A stretch of DNA of 64,000 nucleotides from Lamellibrachia satsuma (GCA_033239005.1 BSQZ01000011.1:9991001-10055000); one strand, 5' to 3'; positions 34,606-48,277 are shown, numbered from the stretch's first letter. Notes: generated by a model from the sequence alone, not told the origin. Made by a program: numbers and translations.

Positions 34606-36830
34606 CTATTCTCACAAAATCTCTGACAGTTGGCTGCGAGGAGGTCATATTTTTTTTCTCATCAAACTTGCGATAACTATTATGAGGATAAAACACATAC
34701 CATACAGAATGAAATTGTGAAGTTGTTTTATTTAAATCGTACAACTACTATAGTTACAGGCACAACAACCATCGGTGCACTTATGCTATGTTACACCTGG
34801 TACCAAGGTACCTAATGAGTACTTTCGTGGACAAACAACAGCACCAATACAATACAATTACAATAATGTAATTCGACAAACGGGATGCCCATCCTTGATA
34901 TAAAAGAAAAAAGTGTGAAAGCAGACCTAACATTAACGAAATGAGATACCTTTGAAAGCATGCTTAAAAGTTGGCTCGAAATTGTACAATTATTACACAG
35001 ATCGAACCTGTGCAGCTTGATTAGCTGCACTAAAAAATTAGTGCTGGATCCGTCACACTGCTGTGTTACTTGGCAACAAAAATACAATACAAAAACATTG
35101 AATTAAATACGCAGCCATATTGCAGTAAACGTAATCACTTGGTATCTAACGTAATGTGATCTTGACACCGGACATAACCACTAGCTGTTACTTCTGTAAT
35201 GTCCGGGCCTGGTGTTCAATTGATATCAATCATGATTGGGGCACGCATTTATGAATTGTACAATGTATGTCAACTGTACTCGTGTTGACATTAGTGGATT
35301 ATTTCTTCTTTTTCCCATGATTGTGCTAGATATGTCTCCCTGTGCCCACTTTGGACTCTCACCGGAGCTCGATTTCAAGCGTTTTATCTGTTTCTGTAAC
35401 CGCCATACTTGACGCTGCAAATTAACGCAGTCCTTTTTAGCAGTTCCTAACTCCTTTCGTGTTCGTGAATGAGTTGGTGTAATCTTTTGTCGTTTTTTCT
35501 CGAACGAAAAATCAACGACGAGTCTCTTCCAGCCTATGGTTCTACACTCATAGACTTCAGAAGTTTCCTGGGTCCCACTGAAATCAAGAAAAGCAAACTG
35601 TACGTTTTTTAGAACATTATTAATTAAGCTAAATAAACTCAAGGTGTTAAAATTGACAAAATGCTTTCAATCAATTTAATTTTAATGATGGTAATTTCAC
35701 GAACACACGCACCTTGTGCCGGGTTGGTCTTCTATGTTGACGTTGGAGCTTCTGAACAACCGCTTCACTGGACTGGGATTTGAAACTCGCTTGGCAGGCT
35801 GCTTTACCGGTGTATCTTGCGCTTCAGAAGGTTGTTTTTTCTGCGACATTCTCTCTCGATATAACCTCATCCTCGCATCTGCCTTCTCATTGGACTTGTT
35901 CTTTGCATCAGGTGTCATGGCCGTATGATTTTCTTTTTGCCGCAGCGCTTCCTTTTTTCTTGATGACTGGGTTATTCGTTTCCCTCTGACGCTGTCTGCT
36001 GCTGATCTCTCTACGCGTTAGCGGTCGTTTCTGTGAAGAGAAATGTGATCGGGTTCAGTTTCGTTACGTCCGATACCAAGTATCGTTACATATGATACCA
36101 AGCTCACAGCACTAACATTATAGACCTACTCACCTACAGGCATACCAACATACTGCATGCCTTAACACGTTGGAATAGCTAGTTAGTATATGGCATTTAC
36201 ATTATGCATTAGGGTGCCCTGTGTACTTAGAGCACGTAATCCGCGACTTGAAATCAAGAAAATATTTCATCTCGTCATAAAAATGAAGAATTACTTATTG
36301 TTTTTCGGTAAACCATGGTCGTTTTCACGTGCTCTAGAAGGTTCTATATAATGATCGCCAGATGGCGGAACCAAACAGTTTCAGCAACAAAAATGGCGCA
36401 CCACAACTCCGGTACACTGCATATATAGTTTGGTAACGGTTGTAACAGTTTTGATCACCTGCACAATGCTCATCTCATTTCAGGTTCCATTGACACCATC
36501 CTCACAGAAATTAAATGTTATAGAGAAATAACTGCCATTGATATAATCAGCGATGGGAGTGAACGTTGGTAAGTGGGTATCGCTCAGAAGCCAATGATGC
36601 TTGGTACCGTATGTAACAAGAAAACCTGTGACAATTTAGCACTTGTCATCATATCAACACGTAATGCAGTGTAAGCTATGGCTGCATCGTTGTAATACAT
36701 TAGCCTAAACGACGGTTCCTTTCTGCTTGTTATGGGCCAGATAAACCTTGTGATTCGAAAATTTTTTTTATTTTGAATATTTTAAAAGAAGCTTGGTACT
36801 TGGTGTAACAGTAAAACTAAGAAAAAATTA
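34606..36830 (-). mobile_element. Possible DNA transposon with repeated CTTGGTAC motifs
   Basis: Encloses the two-exon coiled-coil gene. A motif of the type CTTGGTAC near GTAAC, or its complement, recurs at about 34790, 35140, 36070, 36090, 36600 and 36790. The left end (34606-34830) has a diverged second copy at 57.23-57.45 kb. No terminal inverted repeat was found, so the transposon call is tentative. Confidence 0.35.
35226..36031 (-). CDS. Two-exon gene: basic region plus coiled coil, possibly transposon-encoded
   Basis: The upstream exon (36031-35712) starts after a TTCTCTTCACAG acceptor. It is rich in lysine and arginine (for example RMRLYRERMSQKKQP) and ends at a GTGCGTGTG donor. The downstream exon (35583-35226) starts after TTTTCTTGATTTCAG and encodes a heptad-like coiled coil (KKDCVNLQRQVWRLQKQIKR). 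The joint keeps the frame. One extra A in an A run near 35950 breaks the frame in the upstream exon, so this copy may be dead or the base may be an assembly error. The initiating exon was not found. Basic plus coiled-coil proteins of this layout often accompany DNA transposons. I do not recognise a catalytic domain. Confidence 0.45.
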
Positions 36831-37103
36831 ACAAAGTTTACTCATGAAAGGAAACTTTTAAACATTGATCAACATATCAACTTTTGAGTTATAAATATAG
36901 CTGTTTATGTTGTCTTTAATAATATAACAAGATATGTGAATTATGCATGTGCATAATATATTAAATTATATATTTGTAATTGATGGCAGCATTTGGAAAG
37001 CAAAATATACCATGAAATCTTACTCTAAAGCGTATTTTAAACCTAATTTTAAATAATTTGATAGGAAATGTATATATATTCCTGAATTCCCTGAAAGACT
37101 TTT

Positions 37104-37319
<216 letters not shown>

Positions 37320-37344
37320 GCCGATTTCACGAAAAGTTTTAAGG

Positions 37345-37810
37345 TTAAAGATTAAAGGTACAACATAATGTGAAAGTTTAACCAATATAAATAGAGTATT
37401 ACAACATGTTCATTTACAATGATAATACCATCGGAACTTACCTCGTAGGGAACAGCTGATTTCGTCACTCACGACTGTTTGGTGGCGCTGCCATCAAGTG
37501 CGACTTCTCTAAAACAACAGTATCCGCGTGATTATTAGGTGGTCCTACTTACATATAAATCTTAGCCGATCATGTCAAGGCCAAACAAATATTAAATTAC
37601 GTAGGGTCATATGTTCTTAACGGTTCTCGCGGCCAAAATAACAGTAGTCGTTAAAATTAACCCAGAAAACCGTCAAACCCATTGACCCAGGGTTCCGTTG
37701 CTAATCGATTTCGCCTGTGAATTATACAGGTCTTAGCAAGGTTTAATTTCACATTCTTCGTCCACGTTTCCAAGTCCTATGTGTATGCATTTACATTTCC
37801 CATAACTTAA
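37345..37810 (-). repeat. Duplicated unit U4 (exon A part only)
   Basis: Matches U1 at 16.98-17.42 kb. Exon B is missing. Confidence 0.75.
37442..37508 (-). other. Exon A (67 bp), unit U4
   Basis: Acceptor and GTAAGT donor kept, but four bases are missing inside, so the frame seen in U1-U3 is lost. Confidence 0.4.
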
Positions 37811-37879
37811 TAATTCCGTGTACTACAATCCACTGGCCTGGAGAAAGAGTAAAACATTTTCATCTCTAACCATTCCCTT

Positions 37880-38953
37880 TTTAAACTATGGATGAATTGG
37901 CAAACCTACATTCACAGGATCGGGTGCTGTCAAGTGTCAAACACTGATGGCCGACTTGCAACAAGCCCAGCACACGTGCATTGAAGAGGGAGCCCAACCT
38001 ATAAGCTGGAGGAGACTGACGGAATGCTCTACCGCCGCACACAAGGGGAGTTTGGCGAACGGCACCTACAGATACCCCTCCCTGGGTGTCTGCGAGATAC
38101 CGTGTTGCAGAGCCTTCGTGATATGGCAGAACACCAAGGCTCCGAACGACCACTGGCACTGTCAGAAGGAGGTGTTCCTGGGCCAGGCATAGCAAGCGGT
38201 GTCACGAACTACTGCTGGAAATGCGAGAGATGTGTCATTGCCATATCTCCAGTACCGAAGTTGAAGTCGCTAGTTAGCAGTCTGATTATGTCTCGATGCC
38301 CCAAATTCTATATGTCGATTACAGTAAGGTACACATGGCAAGTGACGGACGGGAGGACGTTCTCGTGTTGACTGATGTATTTAAGAAGCACAGTATTGCA
38401 GTTCCTGCGAGAGGCCAGTCTGCCGCCACAACTGCTAAAATCTTGGGGAAAGAGTGGATCAGCAAATTTGGAGTGCCTTACCAGCGAGAGGCCAGAAGCC
38501 AGTCCGCTGTCCTACCAGCTCCACAGCGACCAAGGTCGCACCTTCGAAGTTGCCGTCATCCACCAGCTCTGCAAGCTGAACGACATACACAAGTCCAAGA
38601 CAACAGCTTGCCACCCGGAAGGGAACGGACAGTGCGAGAGGTTCAATGTGGACCTTCACAACCTCCGGAGGGCACTTCCACCAGAGGAGAAGAGGAAGTG
38701 GCCGGATCGCTTCCCACTTCCGGAAGGGAACGGACAGGGCGAGAGGTTCAATGTGGACCTTCACAACCTCCGGAGGGCACTTCCACCAGAGGAGAAGAGG
38801 AAGTGGCCGGATAGCCTTCCACTCTCTTGTGTGCTTACTGCACCACAAATTCGTCATTGCGAAACGGCAGCACCGACTGACCGTCATCTTCCGTTGCTCC
38901 CTCTGAATGCCAAGTGTTGTCGTATGCGCGATGGATGTTTCTCTGACGACTAG
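37880..38953 (+). pseudogene. Ty3/gypsy integrase fragment
   Basis: The zinc-binding H2C2 region (near 38120-38235, CWKCERC) comes first. The catalytic core follows, with YVDYSKV supplying the first D, SDGREDVLVLTDVF, HSDQGRTFEV with the second D, and CHPEGNGQCERFN with the E. The DDE triad is therefore visible, but across a frameshift near 38490 and earlier ones. A 105-bp in-frame tandem duplication (38617-38721, 38722-38826) repeats the E-motif region with a Cys-to-Gly-type change (GQCE to GQGE). The 3' flank is shared with the gypsy RT fragment at 18.9 kb. Confidence 0.85.
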
Positions 38954-39839
38954 TTCGGTGTAGATCCTGCTTGCCGATATTGACACCTCCAAGCCTTCAG
39001 GACGATTCCGGTCAGTCGCGCGATTCAGCCTCTTGTCCCCTGGTTGACCTCCACGAGTGTCTGGTTGCTACCGCTAGTTTTCAATTACTGTTGTTCAACA
39101 CTCCCTACTCCTGGTACTATTACGTAGCGATGAGTTTGTTGACATTCATACGACGATGCGATGAACATTTTATTTATGCACATCAAGATAAAACCACGGC
39201 TACAACCAATAACAACACCATTCCTCTGTGTGAACTATGATTTAGCATCATATATATTAATGATTCAATAAATGCGCTAATCTCGTAAACAACAACAACA
39301 TATTGCCAACTGAATACATTCAACACACATCTCTTAAACATAGTAAACTACGTTATTAATAATACACAGTTCTATATAAACCGATGTTCCCACCTAGTGG
39401 TTGTACTTTGATCTACATCAAGTTGCCTTCAATCTACGTTCGACGATGCAACAGGACTGGCCGTCGTGGACATTGGACATCCGTGGTCGATAAGACGCGC
39501 GTCCGTAACCCTAATCCCTAGCCCAGTCCCGGGGTTCGTGGGAACGCTCACCCATCACCGAACCCGCAGCATGCTACATTACACTGCCATACATTATTAT
39601 TATTACATGTTATCATGCTTAATGATTCTGGTTTGTTTGGTCCCCTGGGAATTTAGGTGCTATGGAAGTGTTATTATTGTTGTCATTGTTGTTGTTAATG
39701 TCGTTGTCGTTGTTGTTGTTGTTGTTGGCTATTTGTTGCATACGTCACAACGAAGGTTGAACAAGCTGAGAGGAGGTAATTCGAACTCAGTACGCGGGCC
39801 TTGACGATGTGTACGAATAGGTAAATTTTGACTAAATTA
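38954..39839. repeat. Segment shared with 18.94-19.75 kb
   Basis: Non-coding, including ATT and TTG trinucleotide runs near 39593 and 39670-39730. Confidence 0.75.
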
Positions 39840-39950
39840 TTAACGGGCCCTAAGCTTCATACAGTCGTGGAAACATCGGTGGACATCCTCCGTGGATGGC
39901 GTCTCCGTCGTAGTCAACGCGTCAACAAGGCATGACATGATGAAACGGGT
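39840..39950 (-). pseudogene. Cysteine-rich peptide exon C, subfamily 2 (copy 2b), decayed
   Basis: Aligned with 19754-19843. The acceptor AG has become CG, so splicing is probably lost. It keeps LTTTETPSTEDVHRCFHDC, including the first C-x3-C, then stops (39840-39842). Confidence 0.55.
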
Positions 39951-40009
39951 CGTATAAAGAATACACACGTAGCAAACATAAAAAAATAAGTAATACTGAT
40001 TGATATATA

Positions 40010-40780
40010 CATCACTCACTCACTCAATCCTCTTCGTTCCAGGCAACAAGAGAGTGCCACTGCGGTCGATCTGTGGTGTTGTTGTTGTTGTGATTTTTCC
40101 ATCTTTTCTTACATGTCCTTGTGCCTGCGAGACAGCAGTCCGATATCATCTGCATAGCCCAAGTCTTCCAGGATTGAGGTAAGTGTCCATCTAGTGCCTC
40201 TGTTTCCACCTTTAGTATTTTCTGTCATCAGCCAGTCAATGGCGAGGATGAACAGAAAAGGTGAGAGAATGCATTCCTAGTTTACTCCGGATTTGATGCT
40301 GAAGTTGTCTGTCAGCTGACTGTTACAGGCGACTTGGCCCTGGGCTATGTAGAGTATCTTGATCACAGTTACCACTTTCTTTAGGATCACGTAGTCACGT
40401 AGTATTCTGAACAAGGATTCTCTGTGAAGGCTGTCAAAGGTCTGTTCAAAGTTAATGAAGCCCATGTAGATCGTGCTGTTCCATTCGTTGCTTTGTTCCA
40501 AAATCTGCAGTAACGGGGAAATGCTGTTGATGCACGACTTACCCTTTCTGAACCCGGCTTGTTCCTCCTGGTGGGGGATTGTGTCCGTAGCTGTTGATAT
40601 TCTCTTCAGTATGATGCGACAGAACATCTTGCATGTCATTGATAATAAGATTGTGCCCCGACCGTTGTCCCAGTTCCCGAAGTCGCACTTTCAGCATTTC
40701 TGGACAGACAATGTCGCTTCCTGGTGCTTTCCATACATACGTCAGCACTGATAGTATTACTGCATACATCATATGGGTAC
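40010..40780 (-). pseudogene. RTE-like LINE reverse transcriptase fragment
   Basis: The minus-strand frame 40639-40277 holds EQAGFRKGKSCINSI (block 2a-like), YMGFINFEQTFDSLHRESLF (block A, with the first catalytic D replaced: FINFEQTFD) and ACNSQLTDNFSIKSGVN (start of block B). It is followed at 40.2-40.1 kb by the block B to C region in other frames, and by a stub of the C-terminus at 40.02-40.08 kb. Paralog of 20.98-21.83 kb. Confidence 0.75.
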
Positions 40781-40789
40781 GTGCGTGCG

Positions 40790-40990
<201 letters not shown>

Positions 40991-41019
40991 ATGTAAGTGC
41001 GTGTATGTATATGTGCTCG

Positions 41020-41800
41020 GCTAAGATCATGGTTACACAAAGTGCTGTCCCGATCATAAAGCATAAAAGTAGTAGTTTTGATATTTTATTTGAAATATAT
41101 CCTATATAGATAAACTCAACAGACAGCAAGAACGCTTGTGTTTTGACTTTGATTATCCACATCATTGACCTTGACCATGCATTTCGCTCCGCGTCGTTCT
41201 TTCGTACGTCTTAAACCGGACACGATCGATCTTGTTCGCACAAATTTGTAAATGTTTTGTTGGGAATAGCTCAGACACAAACTCAATTACTTATATGAAT
41301 AGAAAAAAACAACAGTATGTTATGTTCAATGATTCAATTGTTGGAATGACGTTGTTGGTACTTGAACTCCTTATATTGAGGAAAGTCGGACACGTCGATG
41401 ATGTATGGTGAATTTTTAGCCGTTGCTGAAATAAACAGCCATCAATTCCGTTCAAAACTTAAGAGTTGTTGAAAATTTTTAGCCGTTGCTGAAATAAACA
41501 ACCATCAATTCCGTTCAAAACTTAAGAGTTGTTGAAAATTTTTAGCCGTTGCTGAAATAAACAGCCATCAATTCCGTTCAAAAGTTAAGAGTTGTTGAAA
41601 ATTTTTAGCCGTTGCTGAAATAAACAGCCATCAATTCCGTTCAAAATTAAGAGTTGTTGAAAATTAGTTTTATGTACAAGTATATGTATAGAAACAAAAA
41701 CGGTGTAGTGCCATGCAAAATTTATTCGGCCATTTTAGGCCACTTTTCCGACTTTAATTGCTCTTCCACAATTCCCAAATACTTGTAACCAGAAAAAAAT
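41020..41800. repeat. Segment shared with 22.1-22.74 kb
   Basis: Non-coding. Contains the 63-bp tandem repeat listed separately. Confidence 0.8.
41411..41662 (+). repeat. 63-bp tandem repeat, four units
   Basis: Units start at 41411, 41474, 41537 and 41600 and are nearly identical. Confidence 0.95.
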
Positions 41801-41929
41801 GCATATGCTGGTTCTGTAACATCAACGTATCACGGACAACAAGATGTAACACAATTAATGCAATTTGTTTTATTTATTTAACACACTTAGTTATACCAAA
41901 TGTTGAGTGTACCCATGATCTGAGGCGTA

Positions 41930-42050
41930 CACATATATGTATGTATGTTCGCATGCGTGCGTGTGTGCGTTCGTGTGTGTGTGTGTGTGTGCGCGCGCGC
42001 GCGCGTGTGTGTGTTTGTTTGTTTGTGTGTGTCGATGCACGCACGCATCC
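41930..42050. repeat. GT, GC and GTTT mixed simple repeat
   Basis: Includes an alternating (GC)n stretch at about 41990-42006 flanked by (GT)n. Confidence 0.9.
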
Positions 42051-42109
42051 ATGCATGATTGCTTTTATTTATGTATGCATTATAGATAGTGCTAAATTGT
42101 ACATCATTT

Positions 42110-42165
42110 AGAAAAGACAAGATCAAAATTACCACACCACTCCAACCCTCAGTAAAATAGTCCAA
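42110..42165 (-). pseudogene. Decayed exon B
   Basis: Aligns with exon B around GGGTTGG-GTGGTGTGG, but the start codon is ATC and no donor remains. It sits upstream of the decayed exon C at 39840-39950. Confidence 0.5.
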
Positions 42166-42179
42166 CTGAACGTGCGTAA

Positions 42180-42770
42180 ATGGCAGCATGCATTTAACGA
42201 TTTATGTAATATAATACAATGCAGATGGGAACATGCACGAACCAGTTAGATGAAATTAATTGCACAACTGAATGGATCATGTATTTACACTACTAGAGAG
42301 TGCACGATGTATTTACACTACTAGAGAGTGCACTCAGCGCTTTTTGCCAACTAAATATAACATCATCATCAGCGGTGTTCAATCCCCACTCAATACCCAC
42401 TCAATCCCCTCTCAATCCCCACTCAATCCCCACTCAATCCCCATTCAAATCAACTTGAAGTGTAAATCTCGTGTATCCAGACGATCCTGCTTTTTTGATA
42501 GACAGCTCTGTGTACAAAAGCTCGCATAAAAAAGCCAATGCGAATTCAGACGTCAGTTAAGCGAATTACTGTTGTGAAATCTGTTTTTATGCGAGCGCCT
42601 TCACGCATTATTTGCGTAATTGATTTTCATATTTTGTTAATGAATTTTCATTTGTTCACACCCCTGTTTACAACATTCAAACTGAAGAACGTGTCGGTCG
42701 AGTGGTTCTACTCCGGAACACCCGGAGACCATCTCCACTGAATGTAAATACGATTTCGCAGTCACAACAA
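42180..42770. repeat. Segment shared with 55.17-55.69 kb (partly 19.97-20.33 kb)
   Basis: Both copies end in an open plus-strand stretch whose residues include TTFKLKNVSVEWFYSGTPGD before a stop, with only a few changes between them. It may be an exon of an unidentified gene. Confidence 0.6.
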
Positions 42771-42894
42771 CTTTAGTAAGTAGTTTGTTTTGTGGGAAGC
42801 TGTAGATATTATCCATGTGTACTCTTGACTTGACTTGCAGTGAACATTAAATTTACGTTTAACGTGCCAATATTAGAATTCTCATGGCCTTTGC

Positions 42895-42990
42895 TTCACT
42901 CACTCACTCACTCACTCACTCACACACTCACTCACTCACTCACTCACTCATTCACTCACTCACTCACTCACTCACTCACTCACTTACTCA
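42895..42990 (+). repeat. (CACT)n microsatellite
   Basis: CTCA/CACT tetranucleotide run. Confidence 0.95.
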
Positions 42991-45400
42991 TCCCTTGACC
43001 GGGCCGATTGTAGGGGTTTGCGCTTGGAGGCTTCCACAGTGATCTTTCTCCAGCTGGGACGGTTGTGGGTAGCATCGCATAATTCCTGTGGCTCCAGACA
43101 AGTCCACTCTCAAATGTTGTCCAGGTACATTTTGTGGTGGTCTTCCTCGTTTTCTGCCGAATTTGACTGTGCCTTGTAGTATTTCTTTGGCAAGTGTGTT
43201 ATGTATGGTAGTATGACCTAACCATTGGAATTTTCTGCGTTTTACTGTGGTCAAAAGTGGTTCTTGTGGTCATGCGGCTTCCATGATGGTTTGCATTACT
43301 GACATATTTGTTATTATGTCTCTGTAAGAAATTGTCAGGATCCTTCTGAAAAATATCATCTCAAATGCGGTTAATCTTCTTTCGAACTCGGCTTTCAGGG
43401 TCCAGCTTCCGCATCCGTATGTCAGCACTGAAACAACCAGTCTTTTATAGAGTCTTATCTTTGTTGCCGTTTTGATGTTGTTGTTGCTCTATATCTTCTT
43501 GAGTCTTGCTATCGCTGATGTCGCCAAGTTAACCTTGTGCGTATTTCCTCGGTGGAGTCGCCCTCAGAGAAGATGGTCGACCCGAGGTACTTGAGTTATG
43601 TTACTTTTTCTTTGAGGCGTTCTTCATTCGTTAATATAGTACTTCTTGGCGCTATTCTGCAGTTGACTATACTCTTGCTCTTTTCTCCATTTATTTCCAA
43701 TCCATAAACACGTGCTCTCCTTTCCAGTGTTGTTGTAAGTTCTTGTAGCTCTTCCTCCGTTCCAGCGATTAGGCCAATGTCATCTGCGAATCGGAGGTTG
43801 CTGATCTGTCCGTTTATCGATATCGATGTCATTAAAGTTGTGTAGAGCTTCTTACATGATATTTTCAAGGTATAAGTTGAGCAACACTGGTGACACAAGG
43901 CATCCCTGGCGAACTCCGACCGATGTTCGAAACGATTGTCCAATTTCTCCTTCGTGCAGCACTGCACTCGTTGTTGGTCCATATATCGATTCGAGTATTG
44001 TCGCTAGTCCTTCGTGAATGTCATAGCGTCGTATTACTCACCAGAGTCCTTTGTGCCACACACGATCAAATGCCTTTTTGAAGTCGATGAAATTGTGATG
44101 TAGGTCTTGGTGGTGATCAAGGTGTTTCTCGATTAATGTTGAAGATTTGCTTGGTCGTGCTTCTTTTCGGCTGGAAGCCTGATTCTTCTTCTGGTAGCAG
44201 TTCTTCTGCTTTGCCTTTGAGTCGGTTGTGTATGATTCTTAGTATTATTTTGCTGGGATGGCTGCTCAGAATTATAGTTCTGTATTTCTTACAGCAGCGT
44301 AAGTTCTCTTTCTTTGGAATCGTTATTATGAGCGATTTCGTCCACTCTTCTGACCAAGTCGTGGTTTCCCAAATATTTTGGCATATGATCATGAATGCGT
44401 CTATCATTGCCTATTAACCTTGTTTGATAAGTTCAGCTGGTACATTTCAGACATTGGGGGATTTGTGTGTTCTTCAGTCTTCTACTTCTGCTCGGAGAAT
44501 GGGCGTATCAGCATTTTCATTTTCAGGCGGTGTTCCGAGGATGTTGGCATCTGTGCTCAGTTCGTAGTTGTAGAATTTTTCGCTGTACTTTGTCCATCTC
44601 CAAACTACTACATTTTTCGGTAAGGAGGGTGCCGTTTTATCTTCGATGTTTGACGATGGGTGTGACCTTTTTTGGTAAGGGGCTTCAAGGGCTTCAATAT
44701 GGAATAAGCCTGTCTGGTGTTGTTTCCCTTCATCCCAATGTCTATTTCAATTAACCGTTCGTTCGTTCTTTGCTTTTCTCATTCTTTTTCGGGTGTCTAT
44801 ATTTAGTTCTCGGTACTGTTTGTGCGCTTCTTCGTTGGTGGTTCTTTTCTTTTTTAGCTCTCATCTCTGGTCGCAAAGCTTCAATACATCGTTAGGTACC
44901 CATTGTTGTCGCCGATTGAGTTGGCAGTGTTGTTGATATCCGGCTCCAAGAAGTTAAGCGCTGCAAATCGTCCTCCAATTGTCGCTTTTAAATGCGTTGC
45001 AATGTTTGGATCTTGCAGTTTCTCTGTGTCAAATCTTATCCGAGGGTTCTTGTCGTTCCAATTCTTCTGCAACCTCAGATTTATTGTCATCATTACAAGA
45101 TCGTGGTCAGTTCCTACATCATTACAAGATCGTGATCACTTCCTACATCATTACAAGATCGTGGTCAGTTCCTACATCAGCGACGGGAAAAGTTCTTGTT
45201 TTCGGCTTGTTGATGCTAGACTTGAACCGCTGAGGTGTCAAGATGTAGTCGATCTGGTCGTGTGTTTTCCCGTCAGGAGAATGTCGAGTTGTTCTCCTGG
45301 ATCTCTTGTGTGGGTACAATGTGTTTGCTATGGTAGGGTCTTTACTACATGCACATTCTAGGAGTTGTAGCCCCCTGTCGTTTGTGTTTCCACATCCGAA
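42988..45400 (-). pseudogene. RTE-like LINE ORF2, longest copy, frameshifted
   Basis: Minus strand, 5' to 3'. The endonuclease end (THDQIDYILTPQRFKSSINK, about 45250) is followed by the 29-bp repeats (three units), the linker (45093-44881), RT block 1 (WSEEWTKSLIITIPKKENL) and RT block 2 (SSHPSKIILRIIHNRLKGKA). Next are the frameshifted block A region (near 44060, FKKAFDRVW), the catalytic NLRFADDIGLIAGTEEELQE (about 43790-43740) and the C-terminus RGRPPQNVPGQH (about 43130). Several frameshifts and internal losses. The catalytic FADD itself is intact. Confidence 0.8.
45085..45180 (-). repeat. 29-bp tandem repeat, three units
   Basis: Same unit as at 23685-23887. Confidence 0.85.
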
Positions 45401-45689
45401 TTTGCCGACTGTTCCTGCCCAGTTCCTGCACAGTCTCCATACGTATCTTCACCTATCTTTGCATTCCAGTCCCCGATGATTATGGTTATATCTTTCTACT
45501 GTGTTCTCGCGATTGTTTTTTAGAGTGTTTCGTAGAATACTTCAGTATATTCTTCGCTGTGCGATGTTGTTGAGGCGCAAACTTGTATGACAGTAATGTT
45601 ATTCGGTTTCGCTGCGATTCTTATTTATATTATTCTGCTGGTTACTGGCGTACAGCCGATGACGCAATCTGTGAATTCTTGCCTTAATG

Positions 45690-46410
45690 TGAAGTAAATT
45701 AAAATTAAATTCATTTCGCCCTTTTTCGGGTACTGTCTTCACTTTACCCGTAATAGGCCTATATAAAGTTGAATTATGAATTATCTACAACATGGTATTG
45801 TCTTCGCTGTCTTAGAAAGATCCTAGTAATCTACAACACTATAATGATTCAATGGTGGATTATTGCATCAGAACTTCACAGGAGGCCATGTCATACACTT
45901 CAAAATAATGTAATTGTAACAAAATAGCTGGATGGAATGAGAAAAACAGCAAAACATAGAAGTATCAGTTATATATGGCATAACGTATGGATCATGTTTG
46001 TTTCACCCCGCAATGCTCATATGCCGTCATGCGTAGAAAACGCTCCCGATATCATATAGCTGTTCGCTTTTTTAATATAATGCAAATAATAAGAAGGCTT
46101 AGCTACAACTTTATCTGGTAATTAAATTAGGGACTACTGGTGGATACTGGTTAATAAATTAATGCACCCTTGCTAAGCAGGTGCTTAAGTGATAAATACA
46201 CTGTTCAACATTTAAAAGGTTCATGGAATAATTCAGTATAATTATTCTTATATAATTATACTGCCATTACACTTACGTCTCTCCGCAGACACACACACAT
46301 ACGTCGAGAGAACGAGTTGCAGGACTACTGATGGATATTGGTAAATAAATGAATGCATCCCTTGTTAATCAGGTGCTTAAGTGATAAATACACTGTTCAA
46401 CAATTAAAAG
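45690..46410. repeat. Segment shared with 24.40-25.65 and 55.77-56.58 kb
   Basis: Non-coding. Relative to 24.4-25.3 kb it lacks the CR1 insertion (24.60-25.25 kb), so it shows the empty site. Confidence 0.75.
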
Positions 46411-46418
46411 TTTCACGG

Positions 46419-46423
<5 letters not shown>

Positions 46424-46488
<65 letters not shown>
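46424..46488. repeat. (TA)n microsatellite
   Basis: Pure TA run. Confidence 0.95.
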
Positions 46489-46491
<3 letters not shown>

Positions 46492-47278
46492 CATTACACT
46501 TCTCTCTCTCTTGGTGATATCTTGTTAGTATATCTCCATATATTTATGTCAAAACAACACAACACCTTATATAAAGGTATCGTATTTATTATCAATTTGG
46601 CAATAAGTAGGACAGACCGGCCGTTTCTCTATGGCCGTGTCATACTTTCATAACATGGCCGCTAAATCCATTATCTATTAACTTTGAGTTTTGTAATGTA
46701 AATATATAGCTATATATGTTTCATTGTACTTCTTTCTATGGTGAGTGTCACTAGAACTAGCAAGATATATATGTGCATGAGTTGTATACATTGCGCAAAA
46801 TGTATGAAGAAACTTATTCATCTCCCAGTTTGCTCCCACTTTAATATGTTGCCTCTATCAGCGGATTGTATCCCAATTCAAATTGAGCAAAGTTGAATTT
46901 GTAATGGATGTGTTATTTAATATAAAGAATGCATGGTACACCGCCTTTTGAATATGTTCACTTTCTAATGCGAATACATATATTATCATGTATGGCACAG
47001 TACTAAAATATGTGACGATTACTAGGAAATATCATGACACACAATCAAAATCCAGCATATTTTCTTGCATTCGCGATATGATGCCTTTGTCAGTAGACGT
47101 GCGAGCACATCACTTCCGTTACCAATTCAAATGAATCCACGTGAGCCGTCTGCTGCTAAATCTTACGTTATGCTAACATCTACAGCACAGTCGTCTTTTG
47201 AAACAATGTTTTAGAACCACTACAATATTACAATCCAGTTATGCGTGCGAGTTACCACGAGTACTGGAGTAATCTGCA

Positions 47279-47491
47279 TCAGTACCTAGGACCACGCATA
47301 CACTTTTTTGCACACAAAAACCTAATTGTATAGCAATAACCGTCCTCTTGTGTGAATTTCAGTCCCAGGCAGACACGACATCGTACGAAAGCTTCTTGAC
47401 AGTCATCGAGACAGTGAATGATTTCTTCTATGGTTGGCGGTTCCTTTGTAGCCAACGCGCCAAACACAGACAAGAGAATGAACAAAATAAT
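47279..47491 (-). CDS. Secreted cysteine-rich peptide, exon C (copy 4)
   Basis: 70 codons plus stop, the same length as copy 3. It follows a TTTTCTGTTTCTAG acceptor. Hydrophobic start (LFILLSVFGALA), then the seven-cysteine scaffold with RCRVCLGL conserved, ending MRGPRY. The last loop is basic (CAKKC) where copies 1-3 are acidic or mixed. The nearest intact exon B is 51848-51903 (phase 0, intron about 4.4 kb). The poly(A) signal position reads AATGAA (46720-46725), so expression may be weaker or use another signal. Confidence 0.7.
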   Translation of the reverse strand: MILFILLSVFGALATKEPPTIEEIIHCLDDCQEAFVRCRVCLGLKFTQEDGYCYTIRFLCAKKCMRGPRY

Positions 47492-47539
47492 CTAGAAACA
47501 GAAAATATAATACATGAAATGCAATGCAATGCAATGCAA

Positions 47540-47761
<222 letters not shown>

Positions 47762-47777
47762 ATTACGATGGATTAGA

Positions 47778-48233
<456 letters not shown>

Positions 48234-48277
48234 CTAGATGCATTACTACGTGCCTCGTGCTTAAATGTTCTAGTGCT

